Positions 8,039 through 16,161 of a stretch of DNA of 32,085 nt are shown here, piece by piece. The stretch spans positions 1 through 32,085 of the forward strand of contig JAUXWY010000440.1 of NCBI GenBank assembly GCA_030681235.1. The letters are read 5' to 3'. A program made the position numbers and the translations under genes. Source of the stretch: Pirellulaceae bacterium (GTDB taxonomy: Bacteria > Planctomycetota > Planctomycetia > Pirellulales > Pirellulaceae). The number at the start of each line of letters is the position of its first letter. Within the stretch, counting starts at the first letter, position 1. The notes under the pieces were generated by a model. It did no database searches, was not told where the DNA came from, and saw only the letters and a program-made list of their open reading frames with translations.

Positions 8039-9097
8039 ATGTCCCAACCCACTGTCGCTCGCCAAGCCTATGGCGAACTCCCAAATCGCGATCCGGTCAC
8101 CATGTTCATCCTGAACAGTGGCGACGGTCTGTTGGTCAAGGTCATGTCCCTGGGGGCAACCCTAATGACCGTCGAAACCGCAGATCGAAATGGACAAATG
8201 GCCAATTTGGTAACCACTTGTCCATCCCTCGACGAATGGCTCGCTTGTGGCTCGTTTTTTGGCAGTACGGTCGGACGATTCGCCAACCGGATTGCCAAAG
8301 GGCGTTTTTCAATTGACGGCCAAGAATATCAGTTGGCCACCAACAACGGCCCGAATCACTTGCACGGAGGCGTTCAGGGATTCGATAAAAGGAACTGGAC
8401 TGCCGAGACATTCCAAAGCGAAACCGAGGCCGGCGTTCACTTTTCGCTTACCAGCCCCGACGGCGACGAAGGCTATCCCGGAACGGCGACCGTCCGGGCC
8501 ACGTATCGAGTCAGGTCTGGCAAACGACTCAACACCAGCTACGAAGCCCAGACCGACAAACCGACGGTCATCAACTTGACCAATCATGCGTATTGGAACT
8601 TGGCCGGGCACGATTCGGGCTCGATCGAATCTCAGGAGCTACGCTTGTACGCTCAGCAGTATTTGGACGTGGACGATGGACTGATCCCGACAGGCGAGTT
8701 AATCGATGTGACGAACACGCCGTTGGACTTTTTGCGTCCCACGCCGATTGGTAAAGGACTTTCGGAACTATTGGAAACGCCGGCTCGTGGGTTCGATCAT
8801 TGTTTTGCCGTCGATGGGCTGGTTGGTCAATTGAGAGACTGCGCCGATGTTGTCGATCCCCAGTCCGGGCGAACACTGCGGGTGCAAACGACCCAACCCG
8901 GAGTTCAGTTGTACACGGCAAACCATTTTGACGGTCGCGACCATTGTGGGGCTTACCCACGCTTTGGCGCGTTCTGTTTGGAGACACAAGGCTTTCCCGA
9001 TGCTCCGAACCAAGAGCGTTTCCCCTCCTGTTTATTGGAGCCCGGCCAGAGATACCAACAAGAAACCGTTTGGCAATTCGGTATCCGTGGCTCATAA
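8039..9097 (+). CDS. galM: aldose 1-epimerase (mutarotase)
   Basis: A 352-residue protein that interconverts alpha and beta anomers of glucose, galactose and related sugars in the cytoplasm. The ATG at 8039 has an AGAGG site about ten bases upstream. Family landmarks are FFGSTVGRFANRIAKGRF near residues 73-90, NHLHGG at 106-111, the catalytic-acid histidine H183 in TNHAYWNL, the loop DVDDGLIPTGE, FDHCF, and the catalytic base E315 in CLETQGFPDAPN. Length matches the bacterial family (about 345). No signal peptide is seen. An NAD-dependent epimerase begins 72 bases later on the same strand, so the two may share a transcript in sugar nucleotide or polysaccharide metabolism. Confidence 0.95.
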   Translation: MSQPTVARQAYGELPNRDPVTMFILNSGDGLLVKVMSLGATLMTVETADRNGQMANLVTTCPSLDEWLACGSFFGSTVGRFANRIAKGRFSIDGQEYQLATNNGPNHLHGGVQGFDKRNWTAETFQSETEAGVHFSLTSPDGDEGYPGTATVRATYRVRSGKRLNTSYEAQTDKPTVINLTNHAYWNLAGHDSGSIESQELRLYAQQYLDVDDGLIPTGELIDVTNTPLDFLRPTPIGKGLSELLETPARGFDHCFAVDGLVGQLRDCADVVDPQSGRTLRVQTTQPGVQLYTANHFDGRDHCGAYPRFGAFCLETQGFPDAPNQERFPSCLLEPGQRYQQETVWQFGIRGS

Positions 9098-9169
9098 TGT
9101 GGCTCTATCACTCGATCGGGGTTGTTTGATGGATTTCAGTCGGCACGACTGTCCGGAAAAGGTTTTTGT

Positions 9170-10159
9170 ATGAACAAGTATTTTGTCACCGGTGTGGCTG
9201 GTTTTATTGCCTCGCGAGTCGCCAGTCTGCTTTTGGCGGAAGGTCATCAGGTGGTCGGCATGGACAATCTGAACGATTATTACGATGTCTCGCTCAAGCA
9301 GCATCGGGTGGACGCTTTGCGAACTCAACCCGGAGCGGACCAGCGGTTCACGTTCGAGAAGATCGATCTGGAAGACCGAACGGCGATCGCTCGTTTGTTC
9401 GATCAACACGGGAACTTTGATGCCGTCGTCAATTTGGCGGCCCGCGCGGGCGTGCGTTACAGCATGATCAACCCGGCGATCTACATGACGACCAACGCCA
9501 TGGGCAGCCTGTACCTGTTGGAAGAAATGAAACAACGGGGCATGAAGAAGTACGTTTTGGCCAGTACATCTTCCTTGTACGCCGGACAAAAAATGCCTTT
9601 CACCGAAGACTTGGCGGTGAACACTCCGATTTCATCATATGCCGCATCGAAGAAAGCGGCGGAGTTGATGGCCTATTCGCATCACTATCTTTATGGGATC
9701 GACGTCTCCATTTGCCGCTACTTCACGGTTTATGGCCCGGCCGGCCGACCTGACATGTGCATCTTTCGCTTTATTCACTGGATCGATCAAGGCATCCCGA
9801 TCGAGTTGTTTGGAGATGGCTCGCAGTCGCGGGACTTCACCTACGTCGATGACATCGCACGCGGAACCATTGCTGCGACCAAAGAGGTCGGCTACGAGAT
9901 CTTCAATTTGGGTGGTGGCAATCAACCCATCACGTTGACTTTGATCATCGAGAAGCTCGAGAAACTACTAGGGAAGAAAGCCTTGATCGAGAACAAGGAA
10001 TTCCACAAGGCCGACATCAAGTCCACTTGGGCCGACATCGACAAGGCCGGACGAATTTTGGGCTGGAAGCCACAGGTCACCCTCGATGAAGGTTTGGCCG
10101 CCTGCGTCCGTTGGTACCAAGAAAACTTGCCTTGGTCCAGTCAGATTGAATTACCGTAA
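9170..10159 (+). CDS. NAD-dependent sugar epimerase, UDP-glucuronate 4-epimerase-like
   Basis: A 329-residue extended short-chain dehydrogenase. The ATG at 9170 follows AAAAGG and starts right at the Rossmann strand; an earlier start at 9122 would add an unlikely leader. The nucleotide-binding motif reads TGVAGFIAS, with alanine at the place of the usual third glycine. The catalytic set is S134/S135 with Y157 and K161 (SSYAASKKAAE). RYFTVYGPAGRPDM and GDGSQSRDFTYVDDIARG are typical of the UDP-glucuronate/UDP-galactose 4-epimerase branch. The product would be a UDP-uronic acid or hexose for surface polysaccharide. It lies between galM and a glycosyltransferase, which supports that role. Exact substrate cannot be read from sequence. 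Confidence 0.88.
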   Translation: MNKYFVTGVAGFIASRVASLLLAEGHQVVGMDNLNDYYDVSLKQHRVDALRTQPGADQRFTFEKIDLEDRTAIARLFDQHGNFDAVVNLAARAGVRYSMINPAIYMTTNAMGSLYLLEEMKQRGMKKYVLASTSSLYAGQKMPFTEDLAVNTPISSYAASKKAAELMAYSHHYLYGIDVSICRYFTVYGPAGRPDMCIFRFIHWIDQGIPIELFGDGSQSRDFTYVDDIARGTIAATKEVGYEIFNLGGGNQPITLTLIIEKLEKLLGKKALIENKEFHKADIKSTWADIDKAGRILGWKPQVTLDEGLAACVRWYQENLPWSSQIELP

Positions 10160-10233
10160 GTTGCCCACGGAATTCTATCGCGAGCGTCCCGTTATCAAAA
10201 ATTCCAAGAATCCGGAACGAACCCGATTGAGCG

Positions 10234-10287
10234 AGCGCTGGTGTACCGGCTTTAGCCGGCCGGAGCGCAACAGAGCTCTTTTCAAAG
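10234..10287. repeat. dispersed palindromic repeat, copy in the epimerase-glycosyltransferase gap
   Basis: The core at 10234-10260 (AGCGCTGGTGTACCGGCTTTAGCCGGC) is shared with the three copies at 24229-24410. Similarity continues on its right side: read on the minus strand, TTTGAAAAGAGCTCTGTT precedes the core, matching the segment before the core at 24296. CCGGCT/AGCCGG makes it self-complementary. Confidence 0.8.
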
Positions 10288-10432
10288 TTCGATTGTAGCA
10301 GTCGCAGCAATTCCGAGGAAAGCAGCGACCGCAACGCTCGTAGAGATGAAATCTGTTCAGCGACGAAAAAACTCGGGCATGTGGACCTTGGTTCCTTCCA
10401 GGACACGGGTCCGGCAGGATAAAATTAGAGTC

Positions 10433-11800
10433 ATGCTTGCCGTCGTCCTATTTTCTATCGCTTGTGGTTTTGCCGCGCTCAGCATCGGCGCGGCGATGGC
10501 GTTTTCATTCTGGCTCTTTCGTCAGACGTCACGGCTGAATCGACTCCCTGACGGCGTCGCACAAACTCGCGCGGATTCCGACTCACCAGCGATGTTGCCG
10601 GCTTTTTCCCCCGAAGCTGTAGTCATTCTTTGCGTTCGCGGACATGACCCCTTTTTAGCAGAGACGATCCGAGCCTTAGCCCGGCAAGACTATTCCAACT
10701 ATCGACTTTTGGTCGTCGTGGACCATCGACTTGATCCCGCCTGGCAAGTGGTCGCCAGCGTCAAGTTCGAACTGGGCTTGAACGACTTGCAGTTGGAGTT
10801 GCAAGAACTACAGCAGCGACACGAACAATGCGGCCTCAAATGCAGCGCGTTACTCCAAGCCGTTGAAGGCCTTTCGCCAAGCACGACAACCGACCGAGTC
10901 ATCGTCACGATCGATTCGGACGCGGTTCCCGATAAGAGTTGGCTGGACAATCTATTGCGCCCGTTGGCGGATGGCTCGGTGGGGGCCACAACCAGCAACC
11001 AATGGTTTGAGCCCCGTTCGCTGGCTATCGGTTCTTGGGTTCGCGCGGTGTGGCAAGCCGGTGCGATCGTCCCCACGGCGATGTTGAGCAACCCGTGGGC
11101 CGGTACGTTTGCCATTCGCCACGCCGACATTTTGGCCAGTGGCTTGTTGGACGATTGGCGGACCTCCATTATCGACGATGGCCCCGTTCGCGAAAACATC
11201 AAACGACTTGGCAAAAGCATCGAGTTTGTTCCTCAGAATTTGGTCATCAACCGCGAAGATTGCAGCCTCGATTTCTGTTTTCGTTACGTCGCTCGAATGC
11301 TTACTTGGAGTCGTTTATTCGAGTCCACGTTTTGGATTACATGTGTGCACGCGTTTTTTACCTCATCACTTCAAGCCAGTGTCGTGGTATGGTGTTTCGC
11401 TGAGTTGGCCATGGCCATGAGCGGCACGCTGAGCGAAACTGTTTGGAATCGATTGATTTGGCCAATCGGCGCCGTAGCGGTATTGTTGTTCAGTCAAGTC
11501 GCAGGCTACCTGATCGTACGTCATGCCATCTTGCGCGGCTCTTTGTCCGCGGCCAAGTCCCAGGAGTCGAAGCCTGGCTCGCGTCCTTTGTCCTGGTTGA
11601 CTCGGCTCACCTGCGTCACCCTGTCTGTGCCGTTGGCAACAACGGCCTATGCTTTGGGTTGTCTACGAGCGTTGCGAGTCAAGCGAGTCGTTTGGCGAAA
11701 AATCGCGTACGACGTGGAAAATGGTCGGCGAATCAAGATGCTCGACTACGCCCCCTTTGTCGCGGAAAAACCCACGGCTCTCGAAAACCACTCGGTCTAA
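10433..11800 (+). CDS. membrane glycosyltransferase, GT2/GT21-like
   Basis: A 455-residue protein from the ATG at 10433, which opens a hydrophobic N-terminal span (MLAVVLFSIACGFAALSIGA); a longer reading from 10346 has a charged leader without support. After the first span comes a GT-A fold domain: AVVILCVRGHDPFLAETIRA, then LLVVVDH, the metal-site motif VTIDSDAVPDKSWLDNLL, NPWAGTFAIRHAD, and an IIDDGPVRENI acceptor loop. Hydrophobic spans near the C-terminus place it in the inner membrane. The layout resembles ceramide glucosyltransferase-like GT21 and HpnI-type enzymes; the QxxRW motif of processive GT2 synthases is not clear. It probably transfers a sugar to a lipid or lipid-linked acceptor. 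It converges on hemL with 74 bases between and no clear terminator. Confidence 0.82.
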   Translation: MLAVVLFSIACGFAALSIGAAMAFSFWLFRQTSRLNRLPDGVAQTRADSDSPAMLPAFSPEAVVILCVRGHDPFLAETIRALARQDYSNYRLLVVVDHRLDPAWQVVASVKFELGLNDLQLELQELQQRHEQCGLKCSALLQAVEGLSPSTTTDRVIVTIDSDAVPDKSWLDNLLRPLADGSVGATTSNQWFEPRSLAIGSWVRAVWQAGAIVPTAMLSNPWAGTFAIRHADILASGLLDDWRTSIIDDGPVRENIKRLGKSIEFVPQNLVINREDCSLDFCFRYVARMLTWSRLFESTFWITCVHAFFTSSLQASVVVWCFAELAMAMSGTLSETVWNRLIWPIGAVAVLLFSQVAGYLIVRHAILRGSLSAAKSQESKPGSRPLSWLTRLTCVTLSVPLATTAYALGCLRALRVKRVVWRKIAYDVENGRRIKMLDYAPFVAEKPTALENHSV

Positions 11801-11874
11801 GTTGGACCGATTCGTTGACTCGTTTAGCAAACCAAAGCCACAGAGACCGCAACGCTGTTGTCGTGGACGGGGAG

Positions 11875-13188
11875 TTATTTGAGTTCGTTACGTGCTATCT
11901 CCTGCAAGGCTTCGTCGGCTGCTTGCAGCGTTTGATCGATCAGTTCGTCGGTGTGGGCCAGCGATACGAACAACGCTTCGAATTGGCTGCACGGCCAATA
12001 CACGCCGCGATCCATCAAAGCCCAAAAGAATTTGGCAAATCGTTGCGTATCGCAGCGACTGGCCGACGACCAATTGGTGATCGGTTCGTCGTGAAAAAAC
12101 AGTGTCAACATACTGCCGACGCGGTTCAATTGATGAGGCACGGCATGCTTCTTCGCCGCCGTCACCAAACCCGCCGCCAAGCGAGCCGATTGTCGTTCCA
12201 AGATCTCATAGTTTGTGGCGTCGCGTAGCATTTCCAAAGTCGCGATCCCGGCGGCTGTGGCTAACGGATTGCCACTCAGAGTACCCGCTTGAAAGACCCT
12301 CCCGGCCGGTAGGACGTTTTCCATGATCCAGCGTTTGCCACCGAACGCCGCCAAAGGGAGACCGCCGCCTACAATTTTGCCCATGACGGTCAAATCTGGA
12401 TCGGCACCAAACAATTTTTGGGCTCCACCGTTGTCAACTCGAAACCCACACATCACTTCGTCAAAAACGAGCAACGAGTCGTGCTGTTTGGTGAGCGTTC
12501 GCAAGGCGTTTAGAAATTCGGCCGTCGGAGTGACGCATCCCATATTCCCACAGATCGGTTCCAAGATGACCGCCGCGATTTCTTGCGGGAACTTCTGAAA
12601 GGTCACCTTCAACTGTTCGACATCGTTGTATTCCAACACGAGCGTGTCTTGACTGGTGCCACGTGTGACTCCGGGCGAATTGGGAACGGACAGCGTCGCG
12701 GCAGCACTACCGGCCGCCACTAGCAGACTATCGACATGGCCGTGATAGTTGCCGGCAAACTTGATGATCTTATCCCGTCCGGTCGCCCCGCGGGCCAAGC
12801 GAATCGCTGACATGGTGGCCTCGGTCCCGGAACTGACCAATCGGACCATCTCGACGCTTGGCACTGCCTGGATAATCAGCTCGGCCAATCGCGTTTCGGC
12901 GGTTGTCGGTGCCCCGTAACTGGTACCGTGATCGACGGCCGCGTGAATGGCTCGTTTGACGTTTGGATGTTGGTGTCCCAGAATCATCGGACCCCAAGAG
13001 CCGATGTAGTCGATGTAGCGATTCCCATCGATATCGGTCAGCCAAGCTCCCTCGGCGTGTTGAATGAAGATGGGATGCCCGCCAACCGCCCCAAACGCTC
13101 GCGCCGCGCTATTGACGCCGCCGGGAGTGACTTGCTTGGCTTGTTCGAATGCCAACCGGCTGTGCTCACGTCTTTCGGAATTCATCAT
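11875..13188 (-). CDS. hemL: glutamate-1-semialdehyde 2,1-aminomutase
   Basis: A 437-residue PLP enzyme that converts glutamate-1-semialdehyde to 5-aminolevulinate, the last step of the C5 route to haem and other tetrapyrroles in the cytoplasm. Start codons at 13188 and 13185 are adjacent ATGs and cannot be told apart. Landmarks are TPGGVNSAARAF near the N-terminus, SSGTEATMSAIRLARG (119-134), FAGNYHGHVDSLL, VFDEVMCGFR with the pyridine-binding D243, and the PLP lysine K271 in VMGKIVGGGLPLAAFGG. The length matches the family (about 430). It stands alone on the minus strand. The upstream region holds the palindromic element at 13286-13360. Confidence 0.96.
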   Translation of the reverse strand: MMNSERREHSRLAFEQAKQVTPGGVNSAARAFGAVGGHPIFIQHAEGAWLTDIDGNRYIDYIGSWGPMILGHQHPNVKRAIHAAVDHGTSYGAPTTAETRLAELIIQAVPSVEMVRLVSSGTEATMSAIRLARGATGRDKIIKFAGNYHGHVDSLLVAAGSAAATLSVPNSPGVTRGTSQDTLVLEYNDVEQLKVTFQKFPQEIAAVILEPICGNMGCVTPTAEFLNALRTLTKQHDSLLVFDEVMCGFRVDNGGAQKLFGADPDLTVMGKIVGGGLPLAAFGGKRWIMENVLPAGRVFQAGTLSGNPLATAAGIATLEMLRDATNYEILERQSARLAAGLVTAAKKHAVPHQLNRVGSMLTLFFHDEPITNWSSASRCDTQRFAKFFWALMDRGVYWPCSQFEALFVSLAHTDELIDQTLQAADEALQEIARNELK

Positions 13189-13285
13189 CGTTTGGACTCT
13201 CTCATGATTCGTATCTTCTTACCCCGTTCCCTGCACCCCTCTTAGCGAACCCCACCCTTTTTCGTAGTGAAAGTCGCCTCCTTTC

Positions 13286-13360
13286 GTAGCGAAAGTCGCC
13301 AAGACTTTCGGCTCCCGACGCAAGTTCAACCATGCCGAAACTCTTGGCGAGTTTCGCTAC
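13286..13360. repeat. long imperfect palindrome between hemL and the AbgT-family gene
   Basis: The 26-base arm at 13286-13311 is complementary to the arm at 13335-13360 with two mismatches, around a 23-base loop. Each arm contains its own smaller palindrome (AAAGTC...GACTTT and GAAACTC...GAGTTTC on the reverse reading), and the two arm differences are a swapped pair that keeps each inner palindrome intact. A degenerate partial copy, GTAGTGAAAGTCGCC, lies at 13264-13278. It looks like a REP/BIME-type element. Confidence 0.85.
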
Positions 13361-13475
13361 CCGTCTACGGACTGAAGCAAACAACGTCCGACTCAAGGCC
13401 GCAGACCGTATTCCAATTTACCGAATTCACACAATCTCACGAGGGCGCGGTGCTCACTTGCTGCGAAAACTTCTG

Positions 13476-13481
13476 TATAAT
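13476..13481 (+). promoter_or_regulatory. possible -10 box for the AbgT-family transporter
   Basis: A perfect TATAAT, 132 bases before the start codon. A TTGCTG upstream sits only 12 bases away, too close for a standard -35, and no good hexamer lies at 16-18 bases, so this is a weak candidate. Confidence 0.3.
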
Positions 13482-13612
13482 CGGTGACTTCGACCGTGGT
13501 GTCCGCGTTTGCAGGCGTCCCCGTTCGCAAGCCAAGAACCAACGGCGAAGAGTCCCGAGCGGCGAGCAAACTCGCGGCTTATCCACCGATGAATTTATTC
13601 TCAGGTAGTTCC

Positions 13613-15445
13613 ATGTCCAAACCGAATACCGCCGCCCAACCCAATTTTTTGATTCGCTTCCTGAATATCGTGGAGTGGGTCGGAAACAAACTGCCGGACC
13701 CGGCCGTGTTGTTCGTGATTCTGATTGCCATCGTCGGCGTGGTCTCGTGGCAATTATCGCAGGTCGAATTCGTCGAACCAGACCCTCGGAAAATCGGCAC
13801 GCCTGAAGAAGGTCAGCCAATCGGCGTGATCAATATCCTGATGCCAAGCGAAATCGCCAACACCATGAGTAGCATGGTCAATATGTATGTGACATTTGCG
13901 CCCTTGGGTGTGGTTCTGGTCGCGATGTTGGGAGTTGGAGTTGCGGAACGAGCTGGTTTTATCAGCGCCGTACTCAAGGCGATGTTGAACCAGTCACCGA
14001 AGTTTCTATTGACCCCGATGGTCATTTTGGTGGCGATTGTCAGCCATACTGCCGTGGATGCCGGTTACGTGTTGGTGATTCCGTTGGCAGGTGTCGTTTT
14101 TTACGCGTCCGGTCGACATCCGTTGGCGGGGATCGCGGCCGCGTTTGCCGGAGTCTCCGGGGGCTTCAGCGCCAACTTTGTGCCATCTTCAATCGACCCT
14201 TTGCTGGCTGGACTAACGCAAACTGGGGCTCGGGTCTTCGACCCAAACTACGTCGTTAACCCGCTCTGCAATTGGTACTTTACCGCCGCCTCGTCGTTCT
14301 TGATTATTTTGGTCGGATGGGCCATTACGGACCTGCTGATCGAACCGAAACTAAAAGACACCCCGATCGATGGCGACATAGCCGAGATTCCGAAAATCGA
14401 AGAACTGACCACTCGTGACTATCGCGCATTGGCCTGTAGTGGCGGTGCGTTGTTTCTTGGTCTGTTGGGTTTGTTTCTGTGGGCGCTGCCGTCCAACTCG
14501 GCCCTGCGCGACCCGTTGGGCAAGCTCGACTCCGACAGCAACAGCAAATCGAACCTTGGGATGACCTTTGAAGCGACCACCGAGGGCGTGTTCGTAAAGG
14601 AGGTTGTGGTGAAAGGCGCTGCGGAGGCGGCCGGGCTCCAAGTTGGCGACCGTTTGGTGAGCATCGGCGGGAAACCGATAGCGCAATGGCTCGAAAAGAA
14701 GCAACCCTTGGACGAACAACTGAAAGCGGACAAGCCAGTCATCGTGGAAATCAACCGTGGGGCCGAAGTCAAGCATTCGCTATATTCGCCGAAGTTGATT
14801 CCGGGTGCACCCTTGATGAAGTCGATTGTACCGCTGATCTTTATCATGTTCTTTATTCCCGGTGTCGTTCACGGCTACGTATCAGGGAACTTCAAGACCC
14901 ATCGCGATGTAGTGGCCGGCATGTCCAAAGCCATGGAATCGATGGCCTATTACATGGTGTTGGTATTTTTTGTGGCCTTGTTTATTTTTGCGTTCAATCG
15001 CTCGGGCATCGGCTTGATTATTGCCGTGAAGGGCGCCAATGCACTGGAAGGGCAACCTGCTATTCTTGTCATTTGTGGGATTATCTGCTTGACCGCGTTG
15101 ATCAACCTGCTTATCGGTTCGGCCAGTGCCAAGTGGTCGATGTTGGCGCCGATTTTCGTCCCCATGCTGATGAAACTGGGGATCTCTCCGGAATTGGCTC
15201 AAGCTGCCTATCGCGTTGGTGATTCGACGACCAACATCATCACGCCGCTCCTGCCCTACTTCCCGTTGGTGGTCGTCTACGGCCAGCGATACTACAAAGG
15301 GACTGGTATTGGAACCATCACTTCTTTGATGTTGCCGTTCTCGATAACGTTCCTCGTGTTGTGGACTTTGTTCCTGTTGGCCTATTGGCAAATGGGCTAT
15401 CCTTTGGGAATCAATGCCACGTACGAGTACGTCAAGCCTGTATAA
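13613..15445 (+). CDS. AbgT-family transporter with an inserted PDZ domain
   Basis: A 610-residue inner-membrane protein. The ATG at 13613 follows AGGTAG at good spacing; an in-frame ATG at 13589 lacks a site. AbgT proteins take up p-aminobenzoyl-glutamate or, in MtrF and YdaH, export antimetabolites such as sulfonamides. Family features are NFLIRFLNIVEWVGNKLPDP at 11-30, SHTAVDAGYVLVIPLAG at 144-160, GVSGGFSANFVPSSIDPLLA, and the second-half repeat GSASAKWSMLAPIFVPMLM with RVGDSTTNIITPLLPYFPLV. Typical members are about 500-520 residues. The extra length comes from residues about 312-392, between WALPSNSALRDPLG and APLMKSIVPLIF, which form a PDZ domain (NLGMTFEA, GVFVKEVVVKGAAEAAGLQVGDRLVSIGGKPI, VIVEINRG). 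The pdxH start follows by 13 bases, so they are co-translated. Substrate is unknown. Confidence 0.92.
   Translation: MSKPNTAAQPNFLIRFLNIVEWVGNKLPDPAVLFVILIAIVGVVSWQLSQVEFVEPDPRKIGTPEEGQPIGVINILMPSEIANTMSSMVNMYVTFAPLGVVLVAMLGVGVAERAGFISAVLKAMLNQSPKFLLTPMVILVAIVSHTAVDAGYVLVIPLAGVVFYASGRHPLAGIAAAFAGVSGGFSANFVPSSIDPLLAGLTQTGARVFDPNYVVNPLCNWYFTAASSFLIILVGWAITDLLIEPKLKDTPIDGDIAEIPKIEELTTRDYRALACSGGALFLGLLGLFLWALPSNSALRDPLGKLDSDSNSKSNLGMTFEATTEGVFVKEVVVKGAAEAAGLQVGDRLVSIGGKPIAQWLEKKQPLDEQLKADKPVIVEINRGAEVKHSLYSPKLIPGAPLMKSIVPLIFIMFFIPGVVHGYVSGNFKTHRDVVAGMSKAMESMAYYMVLVFFVALFIFAFNRSGIGLIIAVKGANALEGQPAILVICGIICLTALINLLIGSASAKWSMLAPIFVPMLMKLGISPELAQAAYRVGDSTTNIITPLLPYFPLVVVYGQRYYKGTGIGTITSLMLPFSITFLVLWTLFLLAYWQMGYPLGINATYEYVKPV
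14546..14788 (+). other. PDZ domain inserted in the transporter
   Basis: Encodes residues 312-392 of the AbgT-family protein. It shows the PDZ order: a short carboxylate-loop-like NLGM, strand GVFVKEV, the helix-loop AAEAAGLQVGDRLVSI, the turn GGKPI, a helix, and a closing strand VIVEINRG. It falls in the loop before the span that starts at APLMKSIVPLIF. No frame disturbance or base-composition break was seen at its edges. Confidence 0.85.
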
Positions 15446-15458
15446 GGAACGGATTTCA

Positions 15459-16115
15459 ATGTCGCATCAGGTTCAAGGCGATCTCAGCGGGCAACGGCGC
15501 GAGTACGAAAATCCCCCGCTGCAAGACGACCAATTGGCCGAGAGCCCGTTCGTCCAGTTCGAAGGTTGGTACCAGCAGGCCGTCGCGGAAAAGCTGATGG
15601 AGCCCAACGCGATGGTCCTGGGCACAGTGGCTCCAACCGGCCGACCCGCGCAACGGACCGTGTTACTCAAGTACTACGACACCGACGGGTTCGTGTTCTT
15701 CACGAACTACAACAGCCGCAAAGCTCAGCACTTGGCGCACAACACGCAGGTCTCGTTGCATTTCTTGTGGCTACCGTTGCAACGACAAGTGGAAATCAAT
15801 GGGACGGTTGAAAAGGTCTCGACGGCCGAATCGCTAAAGTACTTCGCGCTGCGGCCGCGTGGCAGTCAGTTGGGTGCCTGGGTGTCGGAACAGAGTTCCG
15901 TGATCTCGTCACGTAGTTTACTCGAAGCGAAGTTTTTCGAACTGAAGCAAAAGTTCGCCAATCGCGAGGTCCCGCTGCCCTCGTTTTGGGGCGGTTATCG
16001 TGTGCGCCCAGACCGTTTCGAATTCTGGCAGGGCCAGACGAGTCGACTCCACGATCGTTTTGAATATCAACTACAAACCAACGGCCGGTGGACTCGGCAA
16101 CGGTTAGCCCCGTAG
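15459..16115 (+). CDS. pdxH: pyridoxamine/pyridoxine 5'-phosphate oxidase
   Basis: A 218-residue FMN enzyme that oxidises pyridoxine or pyridoxamine 5'-phosphate to PLP, the final step of PLP synthesis and salvage. The ATG at 15459 has AAGGA about ten bases upstream, formed from the stop codon of the transporter gene (TAAGGA), so the two genes are translationally close. Landmarks are PNAMVLGTVAPTGRPAQRTV, LLKYYDTDGFVFFTNYNSRKA, VEINGTVEKV, LRPRGSQLGAWVSEQSSVI, PLPSFWGGYRVRPDRFEFWQ and SRLHDRFEY near the C-terminus. Length equals that of the E. coli enzyme. It feeds PLP enzymes such as HemL, encoded nearby on the other strand. All usual motifs are intact. Confidence 0.96.
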   Translation: MSHQVQGDLSGQRREYENPPLQDDQLAESPFVQFEGWYQQAVAEKLMEPNAMVLGTVAPTGRPAQRTVLLKYYDTDGFVFFTNYNSRKAQHLAHNTQVSLHFLWLPLQRQVEINGTVEKVSTAESLKYFALRPRGSQLGAWVSEQSSVISSRSLLEAKFFELKQKFANREVPLPSFWGGYRVRPDRFEFWQGQTSRLHDRFEYQLQTNGRWTRQRLAP

Positions 16116-16161
16116 GTAATTAACGCAGTGACTTGAGATTTTCAGAGAAAGGCGATTGATC

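Larger units (their letters stand above)
13189..13612. other. intergenic region, 424 bases, divergent hemL/abgT-like
   Basis: Between the divergent hemL and AbgT-family genes. It holds the palindromic element at 13286-13360 with a partial copy at 13264-13278, and a perfect TATAAT at 13476-13481. No gene was recognised; the open frame running into the transporter from 13484 lacks protein-like features before 13613. Confidence 0.6.

Noticed and set aside
9170-9220. Alanine in the third glycine position of the epimerase Rossmann motif as a sign of inactivity
   Set aside because: Alanine is tolerated here in extended SDRs, and the Ser-Tyr-Lys catalytic set is intact.
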